DNA of 64,000 nucleotides from an uncultured Dyadobacter sp. Lineage in GTDB: Bacteria; Bacteroidota; Bacteroidia; Cytophagales; Spirosomataceae. Position numbers and translations under genes: made by a program. A model generated the notes under the pieces. That model had not been told where the DNA came from and searched no databases. It saw only the letters and a program-made list of their open reading frames with translations. Each line of letters opens with the position of its first letter. Position 1 is the first letter of the stretch. The stretch covers positions 124,001-188,000 of the forward strand of contig NZ_CAMLSE010000014.1 of NCBI RefSeq assembly GCF_946482605.1, in the 5' to 3' direction. Of this stretch, positions 17,196-26,774 are shown in pieces.

Positions 17196-18839
17196 CTACC
17201 GGATCTCTGACAGTTCGGGCACTTCCTTCCGGTGGAAAATCCTGACCCCGTTCAGCTCCGTGATAAACTGGTAATGCTCCCGGACGTATTCGCGGACCAC
17301 AGGCACCTGGTCATGCGGCAAAAACTGGTGACCGCGTTCGGAATAATCGCGGATCATTGCCTCTACAAAAATCTTGGGCTTGTTATCCTCCATATCTTCC
17401 AGAAAATCGTCCGTCCAGTCCGAAATAAGCGGCGAGTTCATGGAAAAATGAAATGTATGGACATCCCGGTAGCCCATTGCCCGCTGAGCGCTTACGTGCA
17501 GACCGTCGCGCCACCCCCACACCACAATAGGATCCTCCGGACCGGTGTGCGTGACAATGTGCTTCACTATTTTTTTATCCACCTCCACCCGCGGATCATA
17601 GCTCAGGTCCTCGTCCAGGTATTTCAGGTTTACGGCAGTTTGCAAGACGCAGCCCAACAGCAGAAACACAACAGCCAGTTTTTGAACGATCGGCTTGCTC
17701 ACCGAAATAAAGAGCCCGTTGAAAATCAGCAGCGGAACCAGCAGGAACAGTTTGTAATGCTCAAAGTTGTTTCCCGACTGCAACACCGCATACACGCTCA
17801 GAACCAGCAGCAGAAGCGAAAACAGAAACACCATGCCTTTACTCTTGACCTCCGTTTTCCACTTCTCAAATGCCAGTACCGGCAATACTACCGCCATAGA
17901 TGCCAGTACGAGCAGGTAAATGCCTGAACTCGTCGCGTAAAATATAAAAGGCACGATCCGCCATGGATTGAAACGCTCGGCCATGGGCATGGAAGAGAAC
18001 TGTGTTGTAAACGAGTAGTAATAGTAGTTCCAGAAATAGTTGTTCCAGAAAACGTCCAGCTTCCCCAGCGCGCCATAGTAAATATTCACAAAAACGGTAG
18101 GCAACAGGCAGCCCGCGAACAACACCAGCATATTGCGCCAGTCCCTGCGTCCGGCCATGGCTACCAGCAGAAACGCGCCGGTAAGCAGGCCCATCGGTGC
18201 ATTTTGAAACTTCGCGTACACCAGGCTCCCCAGTAACACACCTGTGCCAGCGGCCACAAGCGCATTGTCCCACCGCCTGTATACGTAAAGAAAAAACAAT
18301 GCAACACCGGCGGTCACCATGAGAATGCTCATGTGCTCCGAATTGTAAGCGGCGAAAATATGGCAGATCGTAGCCAGGAAAACAGCCAGACTCCATGTCA
18401 GGATCAGACTGGTGCCCCTTCCTGCGAAAAGCTTGCAAATCTGATAAAGCAGCCAGGTTGTCCCCATCCACAGCAGCAATCCGATGATCTCAGCGCTGGA
18501 ATAACTGACCGGCATTCCGGTCCAGGAACCTACCACCAACGGCAAGACCGTCAATGGCCTGGCATCGGTATAATTCAACAGTGTCCAGAGCTTATCGGGA
18601 TAGTGATTGACGGCGATTACAGCGCTAAGCCAGGTACTGGTGTCGATATCATATTCCCTGTCGCGCAGATAGGGGAACCGGATGGCGCATATCATGATGA
18701 GCATCCCGGCGATCAGGACAGCGGCCTGCATGCGGGAAATTTCCTGCGCAAATTTTTGAATGTATAACCTCGACAGCCAAAGGCTTGCCAGGAAAATGAC
18801 CAGGAAGAGCGCAACTTTAAAGTAAAAAGTATAAATCAT
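17196..18839 (-). CDS. multi-spanning membrane protein, GT-C/GT39-like glycosyltransferase
   Basis: 547 residues with about eleven or twelve predicted transmembrane helices. An acidic loop after the second helix (DREYDIDTSTW, near residues 60-70) resembles the catalytic DxD-type loop of GT-C glycosyltransferases such as GT39/ArnT, which use polyprenyl-phosphate sugars. A soluble periplasmic domain of about 120 residues closes the protein (VVWGWRDGLHVSAQR and onward). It probably transfers a sugar to a lipid or glycan at the periplasmic face. The acceptor is unknown. It lies between the two-component system and its probable target operon but on a separate transcript. Confidence 0.7.
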   Translation of the reverse strand: MIYTFYFKVALFLVIFLASLWLSRLYIQKFAQEISRMQAAVLIAGMLIMICAIRFPYLRDREYDIDTSTWLSAVIAVNHYPDKLWTLLNYTDARPLTVLPLVVGSWTGMPVSYSSAEIIGLLLWMGTTWLLYQICKLFAGRGTSLILTWSLAVFLATICHIFAAYNSEHMSILMVTAGVALFFLYVYRRWDNALVAAGTGVLLGSLVYAKFQNAPMGLLTGAFLLVAMAGRRDWRNMLVLFAGCLLPTVFVNIYYGALGKLDVFWNNYFWNYYYYSFTTQFSSMPMAERFNPWRIVPFIFYATSSGIYLLVLASMAVVLPVLAFEKWKTEVKSKGMVFLFSLLLLVLSVYAVLQSGNNFEHYKLFLLVPLLIFNGLFISVSKPIVQKLAVVFLLLGCVLQTAVNLKYLDEDLSYDPRVEVDKKIVKHIVTHTGPEDPIVVWGWRDGLHVSAQRAMGYRDVHTFHFSMNSPLISDWTDDFLEDMEDNKPKIFVEAMIRDYSERGHQFLPHDQVPVVREYVREHYQFITELNGVRIFHRKEVPELSEIR

Positions 18840-19175
18840 ATCGAGGGGGTTACGAACGTTGGTTATCCTTCAATCAAAACGCCTGACCACCATTGATGCA
18901 CCGCTGCATGGACTGGAATGAGACAGGAGGAAGAGAAATTGATGAAGAGCCGGGAAGAAGACTGATGCACCCGGTATACCAAGATAACCGACTTACGGCC
19001 AGCAATCAACAGAAATGTAACCTTTCTTAGTTTTCGGTTTTAAATATAGAACTGAGTTAATGTGTCCTTGAATTTTAACAAGAAGCGCATTAACGCTATT
19101 TAACACTAAATAGCAGAACCTTACAAACCGTCACCTGACCTTTGATCCATCAAAATCAAAACACAAGTGACTACC
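18840..19175. other. divergent intergenic region between the GT-C-like gene and the GLPGLI operon
   Basis: No gene is seen in these 336 nt. The left part holds only the leader of the minus-strand gene. The right part is A/T-rich and holds the operator copy at 19090-19115 and a near-consensus promoter element, GACCTTTG (19137-19144), about 21 nt after it, upstream of the ATG at 19176. Confidence 0.6.
19090..19115. promoter_or_regulatory. putative response-regulator operator before the GLPGLI operon
   Basis: Half-repeats TTAACGCTAT and TTAACACTAA, then ATAGCA: 25 of 26 bases identical to the site at 17146-17171. The inverted core CTATTTA-ACAC-TAAATAG (19096-19113) is fully conserved. Its centre lies roughly 46 nt before the transcript start predicted from GACCTTTG, against roughly 57 for the kinase site, a difference of one helical turn. 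Confidence 0.6.
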
Positions 19176-19955
19176 ATGAAAACACATCTTTTCATCCTCC
19201 TGCTGCTCGTTGCAGCCCTGGAAGCACATCCGCAGTCTTCCGGCCGGATCACCTATGAAGTCGTACGGAAGATTGATCCTTCGGGCATGCGCATTGTCAT
19301 CAACGGCGAGCAGGTCAAACCCGGTGATCCCAACTTCCCCTCCGATATCCCCGACACCCGCACGTTTGGACAGAAAGTACTGTTTGCCGGAAACTATGCC
19401 CGGGAAAACCGCGATGAGCAGAATATGATGGTGCGGAGGGTTTTGGAGGGACCTGGCACCGGGGGGCCGCCACAAAATACAAATATGGGAAGGCCCTTCG
19501 ACGAACAAACCATCATTGATTTCCAGGCACAAAAAATCCTGACGTTCCTGACCGTCGGCAAAGAAAAAGAGGCCGTTACTTATAAAACGGAAGTACCCAT
19601 CGAGCCGGTAAGTGACTGGCAGCTGACCGACCAAACCCGCAAGATCGCCGGCTATGTGTGCCGGAAAGCGACGGTCCGTTACCGTAACGAACCTTATACG
19701 GTTTGGTTCACCGCTGAGTTGCCGTTCCGGTATGCACCCGTTCCTGCATTGACACCAGAAAAAGGAGTCGCGCTGCTGGTTGAAGGCACTCGTGAACAAT
19801 ACAAAGCCACGAGGGTCAGCCTGGAAGCCGTCGACCCGAAGCTGGTCCAGCCCGGAACGCAGGCCGAAGCCGTGACGAAGGAGCGTCTCGACGATATCCG
19901 TCAAAAAGCAATGGCTGATTTTCAACAAAAAATGATGACCGGTGAAGGGAATTAA
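19176..19955 (+). CDS. GLPGLI family exported protein
   Basis: 259 residues from the ATG at 19176; the GTG at 19167 would add only three residues. Signal peptide HLFILLLLVAALEAHPQ. The mature protein starts SSGRITYEVVRKID, and carries YKTEVPIEPVSDWQLTDQTRKIAGYVCRKA, positions about 149-178, followed by YTVWFTAELPFRYAP, the hallmark of the GLPGLI/Porph_ging family. The ending is a charged helix. These periplasmic proteins of unknown function are usually encoded with an outer-membrane barrel, as here: the receptor gene overlaps its last 14 nt. The operator at 19090-19115 suggests control by the neighbouring two-component system. Confidence 0.88.
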   Translation: MKTHLFILLLLVAALEAHPQSSGRITYEVVRKIDPSGMRIVINGEQVKPGDPNFPSDIPDTRTFGQKVLFAGNYARENRDEQNMMVRRVLEGPGTGGPPQNTNMGRPFDEQTIIDFQAQKILTFLTVGKEKEAVTYKTEVPIEPVSDWQLTDQTRKIAGYVCRKATVRYRNEPYTVWFTAELPFRYAPVPALTPEKGVALLVEGTREQYKATRVSLEAVDPKLVQPGTQAEAVTKERLDDIRQKAMADFQQKMMTGEGN

Positions 19956-22716
19956 CCTCCTCTGGCTGCTGCTGGTTAGCACGACCGTCCTGGGCCAGAA
20001 AACTGGTGGGCAGGTGGAAATTACCGGTGTCGTGCTGGATTCGGCCAGCCATAAGCCCATGCGGACAGCATCGGTATCATTGCTGGCAGCCCGCGACTCG
20101 GCCTACATAACGGCGACGATTACCGACGGAGACGGCCGCTTCCGGCTGCGTAACGTCCCGCCGGGGAACTACCGGCTGCTGGTCACGTTTATCGGTTACC
20201 GTAACACATCGAAAAGCATTCAGGTCCATTCTGAAAAACCGGCAGACGCCGGTACACTTTGGATGTCGGAACAAGGCAACCTGCTGAGCGAAGTCGTGGT
20301 AACGCAGGAACGTGCGCCTGTGACGATCAAGGCCGATACGCTGGAATTCAATGCCGGCTCGTTCAAAACCCAGCCGAATGCCCAGGTGGAAGAACTGCTG
20401 CGCAAGCTACCCGGCGTTGAAGTAGCCCGCGACGGGTCGATCAGGGCAAATGGGCAAACGGTTGGTAAAGTCCTGGTCGACGGCAAGCCGTTTTTTGGGA
20501 ATGACCCGAAAATGGCGACCCGCAACCTCCCGGCCGACATTATCGACAAGGTACAGCTCTATGACCAGTCTTCCGATCAATCGCAGTTTTCAGGAATGGA
20601 CGACGGGAACCGCGAAAGGACGATCAACCTGACGATACGGAAGGATAAGGGCAAGGGTTACTTCGGCCAAAATGCGCTGGGTGCAGGTCCCAACCCGGGA
20701 GCACTGGCCACACGCTACCAGGCCCGGCTGAATGTGAACCGCTTCAACAACCGGAATGGTGGCCCGGTCCGGCAAATTTCCGTCGTCGGGCAGGCCAACA
20801 ACCTGAACCAGCAGAATTTTACGATGCAAGACGCCACTACCCCCGGCGCGGGCGGTCCTGTCATCGTCGGGGAGGCCGGCGGCAACATGCAGGACAATGC
20901 GCAGACGCCTTCTGCGATTACCGAAGTACGGGCGGGAGGTTTGAACTATCGCAACGAAAGTACAACCATGCGCTGGGGAAAGCGGACCGAAATGGCAGCC
21001 AGCTATTTTGTCGGCCAGAGCATTACCACTACCGACCAGGGCAGTCACCGCGAAAACATCCTGCCAGGGCAATCGTTTCTGACCGATCAGCATTATTTTT
21101 CGAAGAATTCCATGACCACCCACCGGCTCAACGGCCGCTTCGATCTGCCGCTCGACTCCATGACCAGTGTGCGGGTGACGCCCAATATCAGTTTACAGTA
21201 CAAGAATGAGCAGGTGCGGTGGAAAAGCGGCTCATACCGCCCCACCGGCGATTCGCTTAATAACGGTGCTACCAGCAACGACCGTGACGGGCACAGCGTG
21301 AATGGCTACAACAACCTGCTGCTCATGAGGAAGTTCGCAAAAGAGGGCAGAACCTTCTCGGCACAGCTTAACACCGTTCTGGCGGATGGAAAAACCACAG
21401 CCTACAACCGTTCGTTTAATACCTACTATGACACGGCCAGGGATGACAGCCTGCTCGACCAACGCAATCTGCAAAACAGCTACTCGCTTCAGAACAACCT
21501 CACTCTTTCCTTTACAGAGCCCCTGTCACTGACACAAAAACTCGAATTCCGTTATGCCTACGGCAACACCCTCAACAAACTTGCCCGCATAACCGCCGAC
21601 AGGGACGAGCAAACCGGAGCCTATGATTTGCCTAACCAGGATTTGAGTAATGATTTCAGCAATACATTCGAAACGAACCGACTCGGTTCTTCCTTCCAGA
21701 CCCGTCGACTCCGTTACAGCTGGGCACTGGGAATGGACATCCAACGATCGGCACTGCGGTCGGAGAATCGTTCGGAAGCTGCTTTCTCCGGCAGGGCATT
21801 CTGGTATTGGATGCCCAATGCCCTTTTCACCTACACTTTCCAGGGTAACCGCAACCTGCGAATGCAGTACCGCACCCGGATCAGTCCGCCAGGCATTACG
21901 CAACTCCAGCCCGTTGCCGACAATTCAAATCCCATGAATATCAGGACCGGCAATGCTGCACTGAAACCCGAGTATTATCATACGCTGACGCTGACTTACC
22001 AGGGAGGCGCCCAATCGGGGAATAGCAACCTGTTTGCGTTCGCCAACGTCAATCAGAGCAATAACCGGATCAGCACGTCCACCAGCACCGGGCCGGACGG
22101 TGTACAGCTCATTCAGCCGATTAATGTCAATGGATATTTTTCGGCCAACGGGATGATTTCACTTAGCCGCAAACTGGTGCCCGTCAAGCTGACGATCGGA
22201 TTGGCGACACAAGCCAGCCTGACCCGGAGCACCAGCATCATCAATGCGCAACGCAACATCTCGCAGAACAACATTTTCGGGCAGGGCATCCGCCTGCAGT
22301 CCGAATATAATGGTAAGATCGATTACGGCCTGAGTGCCCGCGTCAGTTACCAGCAGGCACGTTACACGCTCCTGCCCCAGCAGAACGCAAATTATTGGTC
22401 GCAGTATGCCACAGCCGATGTACACTGGCAGTTACCGGGTCATGTCGTGCTGAATACCGACCTCACCTACACCGGTACCGCGGGCCGTGCGGCGGGCTAC
22501 AATCAGCAGTTTGTGCTGTGGAATGCTTTTGTGGCCAAACAATTCCTGAAAACCAGGCAGGCAGAAATACGCTTACAGGTTTTCGATCTGCTTAATCAGA
22601 ATCGGAGCCTAGTGCGCAACACGTCCGACTCTTACATCGAAGACGTCCGCAGCAAGGTGTTACGCCGTTACTTCCTGGTCAGCGTGGTTTATCATTTGCG
22701 TAAGTTCGGTATTTGA
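19942..22716 (+). CDS. outer-membrane beta-barrel family protein (TonB receptor-like)
   Basis: 924 residues from a GTG at 19942 that overlaps the GLPGLI gene by 14 nt; the signal peptide NLLWLLLVSTTVLGQ follows at once, which supports this start. A CarboxypepD_reg-like domain (about 28-110, ITGVVLDSASHKPMRTASVSL) precedes a plug-like region (EELLRKLPGVEVARDGSIRANG) and a large C-terminal barrel of the outer_membrane_beta-barrel family (OMP_b-brl_3). It lacks a full classical plug, as is usual for this group. Co-translation with GLPGLI implies a shared role in the outer membrane. The substrate is unknown. A hairpin terminator follows at 22744-22773. Confidence 0.88.
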   Translation: MKGINLLWLLLVSTTVLGQKTGGQVEITGVVLDSASHKPMRTASVSLLAARDSAYITATITDGDGRFRLRNVPPGNYRLLVTFIGYRNTSKSIQVHSEKPADAGTLWMSEQGNLLSEVVVTQERAPVTIKADTLEFNAGSFKTQPNAQVEELLRKLPGVEVARDGSIRANGQTVGKVLVDGKPFFGNDPKMATRNLPADIIDKVQLYDQSSDQSQFSGMDDGNRERTINLTIRKDKGKGYFGQNALGAGPNPGALATRYQARLNVNRFNNRNGGPVRQISVVGQANNLNQQNFTMQDATTPGAGGPVIVGEAGGNMQDNAQTPSAITEVRAGGLNYRNESTTMRWGKRTEMAASYFVGQSITTTDQGSHRENILPGQSFLTDQHYFSKNSMTTHRLNGRFDLPLDSMTSVRVTPNISLQYKNEQVRWKSGSYRPTGDSLNNGATSNDRDGHSVNGYNNLLLMRKFAKEGRTFSAQLNTVLADGKTTAYNRSFNTYYDTARDDSLLDQRNLQNSYSLQNNLTLSFTEPLSLTQKLEFRYAYGNTLNKLARITADRDEQTGAYDLPNQDLSNDFSNTFETNRLGSSFQTRRLRYSWALGMDIQRSALRSENRSEAAFSGRAFWYWMPNALFTYTFQGNRNLRMQYRTRISPPGITQLQPVADNSNPMNIRTGNAALKPEYYHTLTLTYQGGAQSGNSNLFAFANVNQSNNRISTSTSTGPDGVQLIQPINVNGYFSANGMISLSRKLVPVKLTIGLATQASLTRSTSIINAQRNISQNNIFGQGIRLQSEYNGKIDYGLSARVSYQQARYTLLPQQNANYWSQYATADVHWQLPGHVVLNTDLTYTGTAGRAAGYNQQFVLWNAFVAKQFLKTRQAEIRLQVFDLLNQNRSLVRNTSDSYIEDVRSKVLRRYFLVSVVYHLRKFGI

Positions 22717-22743
22717 AGGTATAGAATGGTTTGAGCCAACAAA

Positions 22744-22773
22744 AAGCGTGTCAGAGATCTCTTTGACACGCTT
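22744..22773. terminator. hairpin terminator after the barrel gene
   Basis: A 10-bp perfect stem, AAGCGTGTCA / TGACACGCTT, with a 10-nt loop, 27 nt after the stop at 22716. On the minus strand it is followed by TTTTTG, so it may also block transcription from the right. Confidence 0.7.
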
Positions 22774-23246
22774 CTAACTACTGTTCGTTTATCGGCTTAT
22801 TGTTCTGTCTATATTCTTGATGACCCAATTTAGTAACAGCCCTAGGCTACTGTAATGCGACGGAGTGTGCCGCAAAAAGCTGACTGCCGGGCTGCCTGCT
22901 TTGAAAACTATCGACTGTCTGCTAGCTGTGTTAATTAAGCGGAAGAAATGTAATATTATTTATGTAAAAGTATTACAAAAATTAAGTTTATTATAAAACT
23001 AATTCGATATTTTTTTGCACTTTATGAAAGAGCGCCCGGTTTTCCTGTAATGCGTTTTTTGAGAGAAATTATTTATAAAAACATGCTGGTAAAGCCGGGA
23101 TAATTCCACTCCCAATCTCCCCACTATCCAACTGTTGAATGGGCCCGGACATGCCCCATCGATCAAATCATCTTATATAATATACGTAGGGTTACATTTG
23201 CACCGGAATGGTCCTATAAAGAGAAGAAAACGACAAAGCCATTTGC
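22774..23246. other. A/T-rich intergenic region without a gene
   Basis: No credible ORF in this gap of over 470 nt. The middle (about 22930-23030) is strongly A/T-rich. A TACATTTG promoter-like element occurs on the plus strand at 23193-23200, but the reading frame after it stops within three codons. It lies between the barrel gene terminator and the 3' end of the AraC-type gene. Confidence 0.5.
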
Positions 23247-24242
23247 CTAAGTCAGGTCCCTGGGAAGCTGGCCATATTTCCTTTTGAATGCGGCAGTAAA
23301 GTGCTGGGGATTCTTATAGCCCGAAAGCGCGGCTATTTCTGCGATGGTCGCATGGCTGGATGCATCCAGAATGCGCTTCCTGGCTTCATCGAGGCGAATG
23401 TTGCTTATATAATTGAAAATAGTTGTACCAAAAAGCTCTTTGAAGCCCTCCTGTAATTTGGTCCGGTTCATTCCTGCAAGCTTAGCCAGTTCCTCGATGG
23501 AATACGGATCATGGACCCGACTGATCACCAGCTGCTTCACCTCATGCAGTTTGTCTACATCGGCGCCTTTCAGCACTCCTTTCTTTTCCTTCAGCGAATT
23601 GATCTGATCGATCTGCAATGTGAGCAACTCGGCCACTTTGGCCTCTACGAAGATCTTTTTCAGCGCGCCATGGTAGCGACAATCGCGCACCTCCCCCAGC
23701 ACCCGCTTCATGGCCGGTGTGATCGGGAACGACCTGCTCCCCATCACTGCCGGAAGGTTCCGCTCGATGCCCAATCCGAAGTCGCCCAGGATTTCCAGGT
23801 CATTACGAAAAAGCTGACGTAAAAAATCCAGCGACAGTTCAATCTCGACACTGTACGAAAGAGGCTTTTTAAGATAATGCAGGCTGCCTTTCAATGTGGG
23901 ATAAAAAAGCAGTGAATGTGAGCCGCCGTAAATCTCGGTATCGATCTCCGATTTCGCATTGGGAAAATACAGACAGCCGGTTGTGGAAAGCTCGAAATGC
24001 ATTTGCAGATAGGGAAAGTCGCTTTCGAGAATTTGCACCAGGTCGTGCTCCAATGCGCCCTCGATCATTGAAAAGATCATTCCCGGGCAATAAATCCGGT
24101 GAATTTTGGAATGAATGCCCTGGTAGTGAAACTCGTGCCGCACCTCGCGGATCCCGCCAAAGTCTTCCACTTCGTACCCGCTTGCATATTCCCTTACATA
24201 ATTGAGCTCGGTAAATTCTTCCGACTTGAATACAATTTTCAT
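23247..24242 (-). CDS. AraC-family transcriptional regulator (PchR-like)
   Basis: 331 residues from the ATG at 24242; the TTG three bases earlier is unlikely. The C-terminal 100 residues hold two helix-turn-helix motifs: SIEELAKLAGMNRTKLQEGF and TIAEIAALSGYKNPQHFTAA, with the ending FKRKYGQLPRDLT. The N-terminal 200 residues resemble the PchR-type effector domain. PchR-like regulators sense ferric siderophores and activate receptor genes. The divergent operon begins 118 bases away with a siderophore-type TonB receptor, so this is its likely activator. Confidence 0.92.
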   Translation of the reverse strand: MKIVFKSEEFTELNYVREYASGYEVEDFGGIREVRHEFHYQGIHSKIHRIYCPGMIFSMIEGALEHDLVQILESDFPYLQMHFELSTTGCLYFPNAKSEIDTEIYGGSHSLLFYPTLKGSLHYLKKPLSYSVEIELSLDFLRQLFRNDLEILGDFGLGIERNLPAVMGSRSFPITPAMKRVLGEVRDCRYHGALKKIFVEAKVAELLTLQIDQINSLKEKKGVLKGADVDKLHEVKQLVISRVHDPYSIEELAKLAGMNRTKLQEGFKELFGTTIFNYISNIRLDEARKRILDASSHATIAEIAALSGYKNPQHFTAAFKRKYGQLPRDLT

Positions 24243-24307
24243 CAACTCCCTGTTTTTCGCGGCATTAAAACTGTTTTCCGCGTTAACCCACCCCGGGGCT
24301 TCCGAGG

Positions 24308-24315
24308 TACATTTG
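24308..24315 (+). promoter_or_regulatory. TAnnTTTG promoter element of the siderophore operon
   Basis: TACATTTG, an exact match to the Bacteroidota -7 consensus, 45 nt before the TTG start at 24360 and in the divergent gap shared with the AraC-type gene. Confidence 0.45.
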
Positions 24316-24359
24316 CGCTTATTTTTAAACAGTCTTAATTAAGTAAAATTAATATTCGA

Positions 24360-26747
24360 TTGAAATATTTACTCCTCCTGTTGCAATTTTTTCTGGTAAC
24401 CGCATTGGCATTACCAATAACAACCTGCGCACAAGCCACTTACAAAATACAAGGCATTGTCAAAGACGGACGCGGGGAACCGCTGATCGGCGCCTCTGCC
24501 ACCCTGGAAGGGTTGAATGTACACGCTATTACCGACGAAAAGGGCCGTTTCTCACTGTCGGGCCCATTGCGGGAGACCTACACCATCAGCGTACAGCATA
24601 TCGGTTTCAAAAGACTGACGCGCACGGTCAGTACCAGGAACATGCCGGAAATATTGCTTTTCAACTTGCAAGAGGACCAAAAGCAGCTCTCCGAAGTGCA
24701 GGTAACAGGTCGTACCGAAACGCAGGAAGCCAGGCTTCAACCCATTAAGGCCGAAGTAATCAATACCAAGGCAGTACAGGAACAGCCCTCCACCCTCGTG
24801 GAACTCATGAACCGCTCGGCGGGTATCCGCATCCGGCAAACCGGAGGGCTGGGTTCCAATGCCGGCCTGATGCTGAATGGCTTTCAGGACCGGGCGATCA
24901 AGAGTTTTAAAGACGGTATTCCGATGGACTACCTGGGAGCCGGATACAATATCGGCCTCGTGCCCGTCAACATGCTCGAACGCGTGGAGGTGTACAAGGG
25001 CGTGCTGCCGGCCGGCCTGGGCGCGGACGCATTGGGCGGGGCGGTGAACCTGGTGACCAAAAAGTCGTTGTACCGCTATGCCGAAGCTTCCTACGAAATC
25101 GCTTCTTTCAACACGCACCGCGTTTCATTGAATGGACTGTACAGCGACACCACGCGACACTTCTTTGTGGGGGCAGATGCATTTCTGAACCGGTCGGATA
25201 ACAATTACAAGGTCGATGTGATGGTCACCGACCATGAAACGGCGGCAAGAAGCGAGGCCAACGTACGGTTGTTTCACAATCAGTTCACTAATTATTATGC
25301 CGAAGCATACGGCGGACTCACCGGCCTGCGCTGGGCCGACGAGCTGCGCGTAGGCCTGACCTGGTTCCGTATCAACCGGCAGAATCAATACGGCTCCTCG
25401 ATGTCTCAGCCCTTTGGTGCTGCGGTGAGCCGGCAGTACGCGCTGATCCCCACACTGCGCTATCGCAAAGCATTCAACCGGCTCAGCCTCGACCAGTTCC
25501 TGACATCCAGCAATATCCATGTAGAACAGGTTGATACCGCACGTGGCACTTACGACTGGTACGGCAAGTTCATCCCGAGTCCGTCACGCCTCGGTGAGGT
25601 GACCGTCAACGGCAGCCTGTCGGACATTACCTTCTCCTATTTCACCTCGCGGACCCATCTGGGATATCAGATCAATGAAGCACATAAGGCCGAAATCAAT
25701 GTCGTATCCACTAATATCAGTCGTGACGGTCGCGATCCGATGGGGCTCAAACTGCCGCAAACCGGCGAGGATATCCTTTCGTTGCCCGCCAAGTACTACA
25801 AATTCGTGGGCGCCGCGGGACTGCAGTCCGTTTTTTGGAATGAAAAACTCACCAACAACCTCATCGGCAAGTACTACTACTATAACACATCCACTATCAA
25901 CGTCGACATTTACGGCACTGCTTTGGGTGAGCACCGCTACGCTTCCAACAGCAGTTTCGGGATCGCAGAAGCATTGAAATTTGCCGTCACACCGGGCACA
26001 TTCGTCCGGGTTTCCGCAGAGGCGGCCACACGGCTGCCCGAGCAGGATGAAATGTTTGGTGACGGCAATTTCCACCGCTCCAACTTCCTGCTGAAACCGG
26101 AAAAGAGCGTGAACATCAATGCAGGTTTCCGTACTGAAAAACGGAATGCGTTCAGTCTGGAAGTCAATGCCTTTTACCGCAAAACCCGCGACCTCATCCT
26201 GAAAGTACCGATCGATTTTCTTTTTACGCAGAACCAGAATGTCAGTAATGTGAAAGGGCTCGGCCTGGAAACAGATCTCACCGTGTCCCTCACGCGCTGG
26301 CTGCGGGCAAACGGAAACTTTACTTACCAGGATTTCCGCCTTTTCGACACCGGCAACCGGTTGACGGAAAAAGCACGGCTCCGCAACACACCCTACTTTT
26401 TCGCGAACCTGGGCCTGAACGCCAACCTCGACCGCATTGCCGGAAACGGGAAGCTGCAACTTTATTACTATGTCACGTTTGTCCGTGAATACTACCTCGA
26501 CTATGTCCCGAAATCGCTGGAACCGGATGGCTTCCTGGGGCTCTGGGGAAAAGCCAAATTCGATGCACCCAACATCATCCCAAGCCAGACGCTCCATTCT
26601 GCCGGGTTCACATTCAACCCGGTCAATGATCGCTTTGCGATCGGCTTCCAGGCCAAAAACATCTTTAATACCAATGTCTATGACAACTTCCGGATCCAGA
26701 ACGCCGGGCGCAGTCTGCACCTGAAAGTCAACTATACCCTCAAATAA
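24360..26747 (+). CDS. TonB-dependent receptor, XusA-like siderophore uptake
   Basis: 795 residues. The start is TTG at 24360: no ATG precedes the signal peptide (YLLLLLQFFLVTALALPITTCAQ), which begins directly after it. A CarboxypepD_reg-like domain (about 29-105: YKIQGIVKDGRGEPLIGASA) precedes the plug (about 115-230; VELMNRSAGIRIRQTGGLGS, LERVEVYKGVLPAGLGADALGGAVNLVTKK) and the barrel, which ends LHLKVNYTLK. The gene order receptor, DUF4374 lipoprotein, PepSY membrane protein is that of the Bacteroides xusABC xenosiderophore system. It should import ferric siderophores across the outer membrane. Confidence 0.9.
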   Translation: MKYLLLLLQFFLVTALALPITTCAQATYKIQGIVKDGRGEPLIGASATLEGLNVHAITDEKGRFSLSGPLRETYTISVQHIGFKRLTRTVSTRNMPEILLFNLQEDQKQLSEVQVTGRTETQEARLQPIKAEVINTKAVQEQPSTLVELMNRSAGIRIRQTGGLGSNAGLMLNGFQDRAIKSFKDGIPMDYLGAGYNIGLVPVNMLERVEVYKGVLPAGLGADALGGAVNLVTKKSLYRYAEASYEIASFNTHRVSLNGLYSDTTRHFFVGADAFLNRSDNNYKVDVMVTDHETAARSEANVRLFHNQFTNYYAEAYGGLTGLRWADELRVGLTWFRINRQNQYGSSMSQPFGAAVSRQYALIPTLRYRKAFNRLSLDQFLTSSNIHVEQVDTARGTYDWYGKFIPSPSRLGEVTVNGSLSDITFSYFTSRTHLGYQINEAHKAEINVVSTNISRDGRDPMGLKLPQTGEDILSLPAKYYKFVGAAGLQSVFWNEKLTNNLIGKYYYYNTSTINVDIYGTALGEHRYASNSSFGIAEALKFAVTPGTFVRVSAEAATRLPEQDEMFGDGNFHRSNFLLKPEKSVNINAGFRTEKRNAFSLEVNAFYRKTRDLILKVPIDFLFTQNQNVSNVKGLGLETDLTVSLTRWLRANGNFTYQDFRLFDTGNRLTEKARLRNTPYFFANLGLNANLDRIAGNGKLQLYYYVTFVREYYLDYVPKSLEPDGFLGLWGKAKFDAPNIIPSQTLHSAGFTFNPVNDRFAIGFQAKNIFNTNVYDNFRIQNAGRSLHLKVNYTLK

Positions 26748-26774
26748 ATTTATCCATTTTTCCCGTTTACACTT

